From Faecalibacter rhinopitheci (GTDB taxonomy: Bacteria > Bacteroidota > Bacteroidia > Flavobacteriales > Weeksellaceae), in assembly GCF_015234135.1 (NCBI RefSeq), contig NZ_JADGIK010000006.1, positions 62,001-126,000 on the forward strand: DNA of 64,000 bases, in the 5' to 3' direction. The notes under the pieces are model-generated. The model was not told the origin of the DNA. It was given only the letters and a program-made list of their open reading frames with translations, and did no database searches. Below, one piece after another: positions 46,509 to 55,142 of this stretch. Both the position numbers and the translations under genes were made by a program. The stretch's first letter is position 1; every line of letters starts with the position of its first letter.

Positions 46509-46530
46509 CTTTTTTAACAACATTTGTTTC

Positions 46531-46565
46531 AAAAACCTCTATTTTAACAGAAATAGGGGTTTTTT
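46531..46565 (+). terminator. Terminator after tmRNA
   Basis: AAAAACCTCTATTT, loop TAACAG, AAATAGGGGTTTTTT with one G-T pair, 22 nt after the tmRNA. Confidence 0.9.
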
Positions 46566-46719
46566 TGTGTCCATAATATACTAATTATTAATTTTTCATG
46601 CAATTTGTAAAATGAAAGTGGGGAGCATCATATTTTAAATATCCGTATTCAAATTTTATGGATTTAAAAATAAATTAATATAATTTTTAATAAATTCATA
46701 TTTATCCAATTTATTGTTG

Positions 46720-47028
46720 TACATTTGTACCGATATCAGAGATAAGATATTATAAGTTACAAACTAAATCGTTTTACATACCATTTTTTATATTTTTGGC
46801 AAGTAGCCAAACACTTCTTAGACTATTGTATTATTTTACCTTTAATTTTTACTTTTCAATATACTCAATTCTAAATTGATTTTCAATCTCGAATATTAAA
46901 CGTGATATTATCACACGTTAAGATGATAATAAGTTAGGAGAATAAAGTTAACAACTTTTATTAAAGTTAGTTCCTTTAAGATATTATATTGAAGTTTTCA
47001 ATATTCTCCTTTTTTTAAAGTAATTATT
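46720..47028 (+). promoter_or_regulatory. Promoter box and long structured 5' leader of the cold-shock gene
   Basis: No gene occupies 46567-47028. TACATTTG at 46720-46727 is a candidate -7 box, which would give an untranslated leader of about 300 nt. It holds three hairpins: TTTGGC/GCCAAA (46795-46811), AACGTG/CACGTT (46899-46919) and a last large helix AGGAGAATA (46936-46944) with TATTCTCCT (47002-47010). The last one encloses two smaller hairpins (46944-46958 and 46989-47001) and is followed by a T-run just before the ATG. Long folded leaders are known for enterobacterial cspA; homology is not implied. Confidence 0.55.
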
Positions 47029-47220
47029 ATGCAAGAAGGTACAGTAAAATTTTTCAATGAAGCTAAAGGTTTTGGATTCATTACAGTTCAATCAACAGGG
47101 AATGAAATCTTTGTTCACACATCTAATTTAATTGATGATATTAGAGAAAACGATAAAGTTTCTTTTAATGTTGAGCAAGGTCAAAAAGGTATGATGGCAA
47201 CTAACGTAAAAAGAATCTAA
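47029..47220 (+). CDS. Cold-shock domain protein (CspA family)
   Basis: The 63-residue protein is a single cold-shock domain: GTVKFFNEAKGFGFI with RNP1 (KGFGFI, about 14-19) and RNP2 as NEIFVHTSNL (about 27-36), ending GMMATNVKRI. It binds single-stranded RNA/DNA and acts as an RNA chaperone. The gene follows a long structured leader and ends before a terminator, so it is monocistronic. Confidence 0.95.
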   Translation: MQEGTVKFFNEAKGFGFITVQSTGNEIFVHTSNLIDDIRENDKVSFNVEQGQKGMMATNVKRI

Positions 47221-47287
47221 TAATTCTTAATTATAAGTTTGTAAGGTAGTTTAACTATGTTATAAATAATATAATTCAACATACATG

Positions 47288-47324
47288 GGCTAAGTCTTTA
47301 TTGAAAGAACTTAGCCTTTTTTTT
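47288..47324 (+). terminator. Terminator after the cold-shock gene
   Basis: GGCTAAGTCTTT, loop ATTG, AAAGAACTTAGCC (one bulged A) and a run of eight T. Confidence 0.9.
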
Positions 47325-47503
47325 GTGAATAATTTTTACACAATTATTCCTATTAAGTATATCTATCACTTCATATATCTCCATATTTTCCCATTATTTT
47401 TTATAGTCTAATAATTACTCTATTATGTAAATTCTTGTCTATTTTATAAGAAATATTCAAATATTAAAGTATTAATTTTGTAAGAAGTTAGATTGGAATA
47501 ATA

Positions 47504-48379
47504 ATGCTGCAATACAGATTAAAACAATATAAAGAAAAAATAGAAGACGAAAATTTATCTTTTCGTGTTTTTGATTTTTCTGAGGAAAGAATAAATACAT
47601 ATTTGAAACCTCATCAAAATGATCATTTTTGTATATTCATCGTAGAGGAAGGGAAAATTGAATTACAAGTTGAGGAAAAAACCTATGTTTTGAATAATGG
47701 TAAAGTTGCTGTAATATTTCCGAATCAATTAAATTATATTAAAACCACTTCTATAAATCTTCTAGGAAAAATCATTCTATTTGACGAAGTTTTATTTTGC
47801 TCAGATATTTTAAAAAATGAACTTAGCGTTTACAATGTTAATTTATCTACTCAATTAAATTGTACGGTGTTAGGAAAAGATGCATTTGATGAAGGATTGC
47901 GTACAATTAATATTGTGCAAGAAATTTATAACTTTCCAAGTTTAATAAAAAAAGAACAGGCCAGATTTTTTATTAAAACATTTCTTTTAGCATTAATAGA
48001 ATCTGTGCATGGACAGCATATAATTTTAGGTCAAAACTCTACCGATCAACCATTATACGTGCAGTTCAAAAAATTGTTGAATGAGCAATATAAGCATGAA
48101 AGAACAGTGCAATATTATGCCGATCAATTACATATTACTTCAAAAAAATTAAACTCAATCACCAAAAAACATTGTGGAGAAACGGCTATTAATACTATCC
48201 ACGATAGAATTTTAATAGAAATAAAACGACAGTTGATGTTTGCAGACCGTACACATAAGGAAATTGCATTTGATTTAGGATTTAATTCCCCAGCAGCACT
48301 TAATAAATTTGTAAAAGCAAAATTAAACGAAACACCTACACAATTACAAGAAGAATTGGCACAAATGTATAACACGTAG
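47504..48379 (+). CDS. AraC family transcriptional regulator
   Basis: The 291-residue protein has an N-terminal cupin-like sensing domain (about 20-140, with FCIFIVEEGKIELQVEEKTY) and a C-terminal AraC-type double helix-turn-helix (about 190-285): VQYYADQLHITSKKLNSITKK and HKEIAFDLGFNSPAALNKFVKA. The latter is the conserved second HTH. Its gene stands 65 nt before an iron alcohol dehydrogenase gene, which it probably controls. A TAATTTTG box at 47473-47480 is a possible promoter. A 16-bp direct repeat covers its stop codon. Confidence 0.9.
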   Translation: MLQYRLKQYKEKIEDENLSFRVFDFSEERINTYLKPHQNDHFCIFIVEEGKIELQVEEKTYVLNNGKVAVIFPNQLNYIKTTSINLLGKIILFDEVLFCSDILKNELSVYNVNLSTQLNCTVLGKDAFDEGLRTINIVQEIYNFPSLIKKEQARFFIKTFLLALIESVHGQHIILGQNSTDQPLYVQFKKLLNEQYKHERTVQYYADQLHITSKKLNSITKKHCGETAINTIHDRILIEIKRQLMFADRTHKEIAFDLGFNSPAALNKFVKAKLNETPTQLQEELAQMYNT

Positions 48380-48407
48380 GCTTATTTGTATAATGTATAA
48401 CACGTAG
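48364..48407 (+). repeat. 16-bp direct repeat upstream of the alcohol dehydrogenase gene
   Basis: AATGTATAACACGTAG occurs twice, at 48364-48379 and 48392-48407, 28 bp start to start (between two and three helical turns). The first copy includes the last codons and TAG stop of the AraC gene. The pair sits directly upstream of a -7 box at 48416-48423, where an activator would bind. Confidence 0.75.
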
Positions 48408-48415
48408 TACAGAGG

Positions 48416-48423
48416 TATTTTTG
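48416..48423 (+). promoter_or_regulatory. -7 promoter box for the iron alcohol dehydrogenase gene
   Basis: TATTTTTG matches TAnnTTTG, 22 nt before the ATG. A TTTG at 48385-48388 is 27 nt away, too far for a normal -33 box, which fits a promoter needing an activator. Confidence 0.5.
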
Positions 48424-48444
48424 TGGTACAAAATTTAAATATTA

Positions 48445-49596
48445 ATGAGCAAATTATTTGTTGCAGGAGAAGTTTTTCATGGCGCTGGAAGTTTAGAAGA
48501 ATTAAAAAATATAAAAGGTAAAAAAGCATTTATTGTAACTGGAGGAAGTTCTATGCGTAAAAGTGGAACATTAGACAGAGCAATTGCATTTTTGCAAGAA
48601 GCAGGATTAGAAACAATCGTTTTTGATGGGGTAGAAGAAGATCCATCATCAGCTACTAGTTTTAAAGGAGCAGAACAAATGTTAGCTTTTCAACCTGATT
48701 GGATTGTAGGTCTTGGAGGATGTTCAGCTATTGATGCTGCTAAAATGATGTGGGTATTCTACGAACACCCAGAAGCTGATTTTGATGCTATGATTACACC
48801 TTTTACAGTTCCTACATTAAGAAATAAAGCTAAATTTATTGCTATTCCATCTACAAGTGGGACAGGGACTGAGACTACAGGTTTAGCTGTTATTACAGAT
48901 AGAGAAAAAGGGGTTAAATATCCTATTGTTTCTTACGAACTAACACCAGATATTGCTATTGTAGACGGAGAAGTTTGTGCTTCTATGCCAGCACATATTA
49001 CAGCTAATACTGGACTTGATGCTTTAACGCATTGTGTGGAAGCGTATGTATCTAATATTGAGAATAACTACGCAGATGTTTTAGCTAAAGGAGGTTTAGA
49101 GATTGTTTTTGATAATTTAAAAGAAGCAGTAAAAAACCCAACAAATATCAAAGCCCGTCAAAATATGCATGATGCATCATTTATGGCTGGATTAGCATTT
49201 AATAATGCATGGTTAGGAATTGTTCATTCACTTTCTCACCAAGTTGGTGCTTTATACGGTATTCCACACGGAATGTCTAATGCTATCTTTTTACCAAATG
49301 TAATTCGTTACAACGCAAAAGTTTCTACTCGTTTCCCAGATTTAGCTAAAGTAATTGGTAAAGAAACTGCGGAGGAATTGGCACAAGCAATCGAGACTTT
49401 AAGAGGTGAAGTTAATAACATTAGTTCTATAAAAGAATTTGGAATTTCTAGAGAAGATTGGGATAAAAACATTGATTACATTACGCAAAATGCTTTAGTA
49501 GATCCATGTACAGGTTTTAATCCTCGTGTACCAACTTTACAAGAATTAAAAGATATTTATAATGCTTGTTATGATGGATTAGTTTTTAACGACTAA
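48445..49596 (+). CDS. Iron-containing alcohol dehydrogenase
   Basis: The 383-residue protein belongs to the group III Fe-ADH family: nucleotide loop GLGGCSAIDAAKMMW at about 91-105, PSTSGTGTETT at about 134-144 and the metal-binding run with HCVEAY (about 199), HSLSHQVGALYGIPHGMSNA (about 261-280). It oxidises alcohols or reduces aldehydes with NAD(P). Preceded by its likely AraC regulator and followed by a palindromic terminator. Substrate is not decided by sequence. Confidence 0.93.
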   Translation: MSKLFVAGEVFHGAGSLEELKNIKGKKAFIVTGGSSMRKSGTLDRAIAFLQEAGLETIVFDGVEEDPSSATSFKGAEQMLAFQPDWIVGLGGCSAIDAAKMMWVFYEHPEADFDAMITPFTVPTLRNKAKFIAIPSTSGTGTETTGLAVITDREKGVKYPIVSYELTPDIAIVDGEVCASMPAHITANTGLDALTHCVEAYVSNIENNYADVLAKGGLEIVFDNLKEAVKNPTNIKARQNMHDASFMAGLAFNNAWLGIVHSLSHQVGALYGIPHGMSNAIFLPNVIRYNAKVSTRFPDLAKVIGKETAEELAQAIETLRGEVNNISSIKEFGISREDWDKNIDYITQNALVDPCTGFNPRVPTLQELKDIYNACYDGLVFND

Positions 49597-49626
49597 TTAT
49601 TCATAATTAAATCATTGTAATATTAA

Positions 49627-49654
49627 AATACCTAGCTAATATTAGCTAGGTATT
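49627..49654. terminator. 28-nt perfect palindrome, likely terminator
   Basis: AATACCTAGCTAAT followed by its exact reverse complement, then a T-rich stretch, lies 30 nt after the alcohol dehydrogenase stop and 32 nt before the convergent gene end. Confidence 0.75.
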
Positions 49655-49685
49655 TCTATTTTATATTTTAAAACGTTTGCACTGA

Positions 49686-50543
49686 CTAAGGCTCCCAGAT
49701 AATACGAGTCATCACATCCAATTTACTATTCTCATGCTTTGTTAAAGGAATACCTGTAACAAGACCAATTAGTAAATTATGTTTAAGAGCTAATCTAACC
49801 TGAGGTCTTACATAATAATGGAAACCATCTTTGTCAATATCCATATTATTTTCAACACCAATAAAGTTTTTAGAGTTTGGTATTACATACATCATACTGG
49901 CATTAATTGTTGCTCCAACTTCTACTTCACGTTCTTTATAATTATGTTCTATAACAGGACCAGTATATAACATTGTATTAATGTTTCCGAAGTTCTTTGC
50001 TCCTATAAATACAGGATTCATACGCATTCCTGTAAAAACACTTCCTTGGTGTCCTAAACTTTTAAATGTATTAAATTCAAATTCATGAACATAGGCTACA
50101 GCTAAAGACATTTTTCTTTTTTCATTTACTAAGAAAGTATATTGAGTAGCTAATTTTAATCCTTCAACTTTATTATTAGGAACAGCTGTAGGAACTTTAG
50201 TATCTCCATTTGATTTGTTAAAAGAAAATGGAACTTCTACTTCCAAACCTAAACGATCTGCTACTGCCCATTCATATTCTACAAAACCATAATATTCATT
50301 ATAATTTCTGTGACTTCCAACACCAAATCCTACATTTATTTCAGCTTCACCTTTTCGTGCACCTAAATCACGCATTAAGTCAACATACAATGGTTCTGCA
50401 TGACTAACTTTAGCTGGTAATATTCTAGTCTCAGTAGGTGTAGTTGTTACAGAATCTATTGGTACAATGCTGTCATTCTGTATTTGCGCATACGACAAGA
50501 CTGAAAGTAGTATAGTTGTGAATAGTGTTAAATGAGTTTTCAT
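49686..50543 (-). CDS. Exported protein, probable outer-membrane beta-barrel
   Basis: The 285-residue product has a signal peptide (about 1-19, ending SYAQ), a conserved-looking opening HAEPLYVDLMRDLGARKGEAE (about 48-68) and then alternating aromatic/polar strands ending with MTRIIWEP, typical of small barrels. No Bacteroidota family name is known to me. Stands alone. Outer-membrane location is inference. Confidence 0.65.
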   Translation of the reverse strand: MKTHLTLFTTILLSVLSYAQIQNDSIVPIDSVTTTPTETRILPAKVSHAEPLYVDLMRDLGARKGEAEINVGFGVGSHRNYNEYYGFVEYEWAVADRLGLEVEVPFSFNKSNGDTKVPTAVPNNKVEGLKLATQYTFLVNEKRKMSLAVAYVHEFEFNTFKSLGHQGSVFTGMRMNPVFIGAKNFGNINTMLYTGPVIEHNYKEREVEVGATINASMMYVIPNSKNFIGVENNMDIDKDGFHYYVRPQVRLALKHNLLIGLVTGIPLTKHENSKLDVMTRIIWEP

Positions 50544-50731
50544 TTTTTGATCTAATTTGCTTGCAAAGCTATTAGTAGAATTAGGAAGGAATTAGGAATT
50601 TTAGTCTGATTTGAATAAAAATATAAAATACAGTCAATATATTTTTGATGCTTATCATTTTATGATTTTTAAAAGTACCTTATCTTAGTCGATGAATTAA
50701 CATTTCCTAAAATGGATAATAGCAAATAATA

Positions 50732-51427
50732 ATGAGCTCGTACGAATATTATAACTTTCCGATTCAATTAATTAAAGGATTTTTACATGATCATAAAAAA
50801 GTATTGATTGATATTTCTCATTACTGTATCTACCGAATTTTCTTTGATAACTTTGAAAAATACTCTGGTTCTTTCTCTGGATATCAACAAGCATGTAATG
50901 ATTTTGGAGTAGAGTTTAAAAATGTAGCTATGGCTTACCAGAACGGTAAAAATTTATATGAGGCTACTATAGAAAAGAGTCCAATGGTCGGTATGACGTC
51001 AGCAATGTATTGGGATTACTTTACAAATGAAAAATCTGAATTTGAAAAAATTTGTTTATTAGGAGATTTAGCTTTTAAAAGTATCTTAGGTTCTAAATCT
51101 TATATTAAATTAGATAATAAATATTGGTTTAGCAGAATTGATGGAAATGTAAAATCAATAGATAAAGATTTGCTTGATGAGAAAGTGAAACGATATTATA
51201 ATGAATATCAGACCAAAAAAATCAAAAACAATCTTATCGCTAATTGGGGATTGGCTTCCTATTCTCGTTATAATAGAGGTTTTTATATTAGTTATAAAAT
51301 GTCCCTAGAAGATTTAGCTTATCATGCAGAAAAAATAAGAAAATCTACCCAAGACAAAAAGATTAAAGCGGACGTGCAAAATGCACATGAAAAAGCTATG
51401 GCAAGATTATCACAAGAAAATAATTAA
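50732..51427 (+). CDS. Hypothetical protein
   Basis: The 231-residue soluble protein has no signal peptide or membrane helix. It is rich in Tyr, Phe and Lys, with YYNFPIQLIKGFLHD at the start, WDYFTNEKSEFEKICLLGDLAFKSILG at about 90-116 and a long charged C-terminal helix. It lies 15 nt before the Coa1-like gene and is probably co-transcribed. No family recognised. Confidence 0.6.
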   Translation: MSSYEYYNFPIQLIKGFLHDHKKVLIDISHYCIYRIFFDNFEKYSGSFSGYQQACNDFGVEFKNVAMAYQNGKNLYEATIEKSPMVGMTSAMYWDYFTNEKSEFEKICLLGDLAFKSILGSKSYIKLDNKYWFSRIDGNVKSIDKDLLDEKVKRYYNEYQTKKIKNNLIANWGLASYSRYNRGFYISYKMSLEDLAYHAEKIRKSTQDKKIKADVQNAHEKAMARLSQENN

Positions 51428-51442
51428 CCATATATTATATGT

Positions 51443-51880
51443 ATGAATAATTTTGATAACCAATTAGTAAAACCAGAGAGTTGGTTTACAAGAAATTGGA
51501 AGTGGGCTTTGCCACTAGGTTGTTTATCAACAATTGGATTATTTGTAGTAGGAATTATACTTTTCGGAATAATAGGATTTTCTAAAATTTTTAATGGGAA
51601 TAATGATGTTAAAAGTAAAGCAATTGATCTTATCAATAATGAACAAGTTATTGTACAACAATTGGGGTCTCCTATAGATTCTAATGGAATGATGCAAGGT
51701 GCTATTTCCACTACGAATGATGGAGGAAATGCTGATATTTCTGTACCTTTAAAAGGACCTAATGGAACAGGTACTACGTTTATAAAAGCTGTAAAAGTAA
51801 ATGATGAATGGAATTATGAAAGAATTGCTGTTCAGATTGATAAAACAAATGAAATTATAGAAATACGAAAAAAATATTAG
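51443..51880 (+). CDS. Coa1-like membrane protein
   Basis: The 145-residue product has a short cytoplasmic start, one transmembrane helix at about 28-50 (WKWALPLGCLSTIGLFVVG...) and a soluble domain with VQQLGSPID, ISVPLKGPNGTGT and a final beta-strand EIIEIRKKY. This is the pattern of the Coa1 family (PF08695), named after a mitochondrial cytochrome oxidase assembly factor. In bacteria the role is not established. Ends in a hairpin. Confidence 0.75.
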   Translation: MNNFDNQLVKPESWFTRNWKWALPLGCLSTIGLFVVGIILFGIIGFSKIFNGNNDVKSKAIDLINNEQVIVQQLGSPIDSNGMMQGAISTTNDGGNADISVPLKGPNGTGTTFIKAVKVNDEWNYERIAVQIDKTNEIIEIRKKY

Positions 51881-51916
51881 CAACTAAATTTTGAAATATA
51901 ACTCAAAATTTAGTTG
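51881..51916. terminator. Hairpin between the Coa1-like gene and the convergent exported-protein gene
   Basis: CAACTAAATTTTGA and TCAAAATTTAGTTG form a 14-bp perfect stem. The stop codon of the convergent gene (51910-51912) lies inside the stem. The T-run is interrupted. Confidence 0.7.
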
Positions 51917-52860
51917 TTATAATAAGTAATATTTCTTGTGATTATATAAACTGGCTTTTCATTTTCTACTACTTTACAAGTTGTCCAATTTTTATAATTA
52001 TCAAACTCATAGCTAAAAGTATATGTTTTTAATATAGATTTTCCACCTATAAAAGATTGTGCCTTAGCTTCAATAACATTTTTTTGATTATTATAAACTA
52101 ACTCAAGTTTTAAGTTCTGATTTTGATCAAATTGTTGAAACTTTGTTGTTCCTGTATCAATATTTATAAATGTAATATTTCTACGATTATTTATATTTTC
52201 TTCTGTATATATTGGTGTTTTATCATCATAAATATAATATTTGGTCAAACCTTTTTTTCCATCAAAAGAAATATTTTCAATTTTAATTATTTGCCCTTTT
52301 TTATTATAACAAAACTGATTTTTACTAAATATAGTTCCATCTACTTTGGTGGTAATATTTTCTAAACGATGTGAGTAGATAAAATCAGTTTGATAAGAAG
52401 ATGCCGACGATTTACCTTTTACAATTTCTTTTAATACACTTATATTCCCTTTATTATTATATCCGTATTCTTTTAAGGAAGATACGCGTAGTGGATCCTC
52501 GCCATTATTTACTATAGTTGTCTTATGTGTAGTAAGAAGGTAAGAAGTATTATAGGTATAATCTACAAAGCTATAAGTTCCTATTTTTCCATTATAATCT
52601 AAATAATTAGTTCTTTTTGTAAGTTGCCCTCTTTGATTAAATTCTAACTGAAATTGGTTATAATATTCATTTTCTAAAAAAGGTAAAGTAGTAAAGTGTC
52701 CATTTGCATCTTTGGCAGTAGATACTAATTTTTGTATTTTCCCATTCAAACTAAAGTCTTTTAAATTAGTTTTTATTTCATACTCATTTGGAGATAATTC
52801 TTGGGCAATACAAATTTGTACTGCAAAAATATATAATGAAATTGAGAGGAATATTTTCAT
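51910..52860 (-). CDS. Exported protein with YD/RHS-like repeats
   Basis: The 316-residue product has a signal peptide (ending CIAQ, about 20). Its body is made of repeated strand units with the flavour of RHS/YD repeats (EFNQRGQLTKRTNY, YGYNNKGNISVLKE, CYNKKGQIIKIENI, FSYEFDNYKNWTTC). Such proteins in Bacteroidota are usually secreted or surface-located. No toxin domain or transport signal is visible. Single gene; function unknown. Confidence 0.65.
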   Translation of the reverse strand: MKIFLSISLYIFAVQICIAQELSPNEYEIKTNLKDFSLNGKIQKLVSTAKDANGHFTTLPFLENEYYNQFQLEFNQRGQLTKRTNYLDYNGKIGTYSFVDYTYNTSYLLTTHKTTIVNNGEDPLRVSSLKEYGYNNKGNISVLKEIVKGKSSASSYQTDFIYSHRLENITTKVDGTIFSKNQFCYNKKGQIIKIENISFDGKKGLTKYYIYDDKTPIYTEENINNRRNITFINIDTGTTKFQQFDQNQNLKLELVYNNQKNVIEAKAQSFIGGKSILKTYTFSYEFDNYKNWTTCKVVENEKPVYIITRNITYYNN

Positions 52861-53043
52861 AACGGGAAAAGATTATATATATGAAATAATATAAGTTCTC
52901 AAAGTTATAACAACTGAAATATAAAATTAAAAATCTATTATAAAATTTGTTTACAAAAAGTTAATTTATTTGATTTGTAATTAGTTATGTTTTTTAATTC
53001 ATATCTTAAATAAAATTTAAACAACCTAAAATTCTATTTTTTT

Positions 53044-54120
53044 ATGAGTATTAAAGATCAGTTAACAAAATTAGCGAACGAGAAAAATAATCCTTCAATT
53101 ACAATAGCTTTTAACACGCATCGTACTTCACCAAATAATCAGCAGGATGCTATACAATTAAAAAACTTAGTAAAGCAAGCGGAAGAACGTTTATTGAGCG
53201 AATATGATAAAAGAGAAATTGCTGAAATATTAGAGAAACTAAATCAACTACCAGATGAATTAGAAATTAATAAAAACCTTGAAAGTATACATATTTATTT
53301 GTCCAAAGATACTTTTGAATTTATACGTACAACTTGGCCTGTAAGCAATGAAGGAGTGTGGATTGATGATACATTTGCTATTCGTCCATTAATCAAGGCA
53401 ATGAATAGAAATAAAGAATATTTTGTTCTTTATCTTACGCAAAAAGGTGTTCATTTATATCAAGCTTTAAATGATTCGATTGTTAGAGAAATTGAAAATG
53501 AAGATTTCCCTTATACAGAGTCAGCTTATAACTTAACTCATTTATTTACTGATACAGATAATCAGTCTAATAAACTTAAGGAATTTTATAATCAAGTAGA
53601 TAAGGCTATACAACGTGCAAACCCAGAAAATACTCTTCCTTGTCTAGTTGTTGCTACAGAAGAAAATTATAGTTTATTACAACAAGTAGCTGATATTCCA
53701 TCAATGTATGTAGGAAGTATTTCTACTGATTTTAATTCTCCCACTCAGAAGAATGAGTTTATGAAATCAGCATGGGAATTTATGAAAAATTCTCAGCATG
53801 AAGATAGGGCCAAAGCAATAGAAGAAATGCAAGAAGCGGTAGGTAAAGGTCAGGTTTTAACCGATATACAAGAAATTTACCAAGCTGCCATAGATGGACG
53901 TGGAGAACTGCTTATTGTTCATCAAGATTTTCAGCAACCAGTTCGTATGGTTGATGATCGTACGTTTGAATTGGTAAGTGATGCCACAGAGCAAGGTGTA
54001 GTAGATGATATTACCAGCAATATAGCATGGGAAGTGTTATCTAAAAAAGGTAGAGCTATCTTTACAAATCAAGAAGAAATTAAAGATTTAGGAAATATTG
54101 TGTTAAAAACGCGTTATTAA
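53044..54120 (+). CDS. eRF1-like (baeRF family) protein
   Basis: The 358-residue soluble protein resembles the bacterial archaeo-eukaryotic release factor-like (baeRF) families: an N-terminal ITIAFNTHRTSP, then a region with IYLSKDTFEF, a peptidyl-release-domain-like FAIRPLIKAMNRNKEYFVLYLTQKGVHLYQ (about 112-140, not more than a resemblance), and an L7Ae/eRF1 domain-3-like C-terminus (IYQAAIDGRGELLIVHQDF, then VLSKKGRAIFTNQE). Members bind the ribosome in some cases, for example as hibernation factors. No eRF1 GGQ motif is visible, so it is unlikely to release peptides. Monocistronic with terminator. Confidence 0.65.
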   Translation: MSIKDQLTKLANEKNNPSITIAFNTHRTSPNNQQDAIQLKNLVKQAEERLLSEYDKREIAEILEKLNQLPDELEINKNLESIHIYLSKDTFEFIRTTWPVSNEGVWIDDTFAIRPLIKAMNRNKEYFVLYLTQKGVHLYQALNDSIVREIENEDFPYTESAYNLTHLFTDTDNQSNKLKEFYNQVDKAIQRANPENTLPCLVVATEENYSLLQQVADIPSMYVGSISTDFNSPTQKNEFMKSAWEFMKNSQHEDRAKAIEEMQEAVGKGQVLTDIQEIYQAAIDGRGELLIVHQDFQQPVRMVDDRTFELVSDATEQGVVDDITSNIAWEVLSKKGRAIFTNQEEIKDLGNIVLKTRY

Positions 54121-54149
54121 CTAAATGATTAATAAAACTATAAAATAGT

Positions 54150-54182
54150 AAAAGCGATAATTGAAAATCAATTATCGCTTTT
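54150..54182. terminator. Bidirectional terminator
   Basis: AAAAGCGATAATTGA, loop AAA, TCAATTATCGCTTTT, 15-bp perfect stem between the eRF1-like gene and the convergent acetyltransferase gene. Confidence 0.9.
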
Positions 54183-54190
54183 ATATATTG

Positions 54191-54724
54191 TTATTTTAGT
54201 TCATACCAATAGCAATCAATATTAGCATAGTCTAAATGAAAAGTATCAGTAATAGTAAATCCTACTTTTTCTAATATATGTTTAGAAACTTGGTTATCAA
54301 CATGTGTAATGGCATTAATTTTAAAATCGTTTAGTTTCTCTTTAAAGAATTCTAAGCATGCTTCTGCCGCTTCTGTAGCATAGCCTTTTCCCCAAGATTC
54401 TTTTCTTAATCGATAGCCAAAATCCAAATAATCATATTGATTATTTATAGCATCTTCTTCAGGAATATATTTAAATCCTGTCCAACCAATAAATTCATAT
54501 GTTTCTTTATCAATTACTGCAATACGTCCTATACCAAATTTATTATATTGTACATGTAAAGAGTTGATTAAGTTAATAGCATCATCCAAAGATTCTAAAG
54601 GTTTATCGCGTAGAAATGTATGTACTTCTGGTTGCGAATCCATTTCATAATACTCTGCAGCATCTTCTAAAGTTATTGGTCTAAGAATTAACCTCTCGGT
54701 TTCTAGAAAAGGTAAGTGTTTCAT
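54191..54724 (-). CDS. RimJ/RimL-type GNAT acetyltransferase
   Basis: The 177-residue protein starts with ETERLILRPITLEDAAEYYEM, the standard opening of RimJ/RimL-like acetyltransferases, and has the acetyl-CoA loop ESWGKGYATEAAEACLEF at about 123-140 and the final HILEKVGFTITDTF. Acceptor may be a protein N-terminus or a small amine; not decidable. Confidence 0.88.
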   Translation of the reverse strand: MKHLPFLETERLILRPITLEDAAEYYEMDSQPEVHTFLRDKPLESLDDAINLINSLHVQYNKFGIGRIAVIDKETYEFIGWTGFKYIPEEDAINNQYDYLDFGYRLRKESWGKGYATEAAEACLEFFKEKLNDFKINAITHVDNQVSKHILEKVGFTITDTFHLDYANIDCYWYELK

Positions 54725-55078
54725 CTATTTGCTTTTTATAAAGATAGAATAAAATGCTTTTTACATTTGTTCAAAAAAAGTTAAATAAGTAATAATTTGT
54801 TGATGTAAAAATAGTTAGAACTTTATGATTTGTTAAAAACCTTTGTAAGTATTATTAAAAGTAACCTAATATTGCTTAAGATGTAAACCATTTCTAATGA
54901 GTATAAATTCAGGAATTATATATCCAAAAATGAGTAGAATTGAATGGATAAGATGCGAAAGATTTGCTTAAAAACAGTACAGTTTCATGGGAAAAATATA
55001 ATCTGGGTTAAATTGCATGTGTATGATTCGGAATATTAATAATGCTGCTTTTCACCACGAAAAAGGAGAATTTTCATT
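54725..55078. other. Intergenic region without recognisable gene
   Basis: About 350 bp of AT-rich DNA between the acetyltransferase gene and the leuS terminator. A short frame near 55017 runs into the terminator hairpin and looks like chance. No RNA gene or repeat recognised. Confidence 0.5.
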
Positions 55079-55110
55079 AAAAAAAGCCTCGCAATCGCGA
55101 GGCTTTTTTT
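55079..55110 (-). terminator. Terminator after leuS
   Basis: AAAAAAAGCCTCGC, loop AATC (plus strand), GCGAGGCTTTTTTT, a 14-bp stem with T-runs on both strands, 33 nt past the leuS stop. Confidence 0.9.
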
Positions 55111-55142
55111 ATAGTATACAGTGTAATAAATGTATTATTTTT

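Noticed and set aside
52123-52365. Plus-strand frame antisense to the YD-repeat protein gene
   Set aside because: Cysteine/isoleucine-rich shadow of an AT-rich gene.
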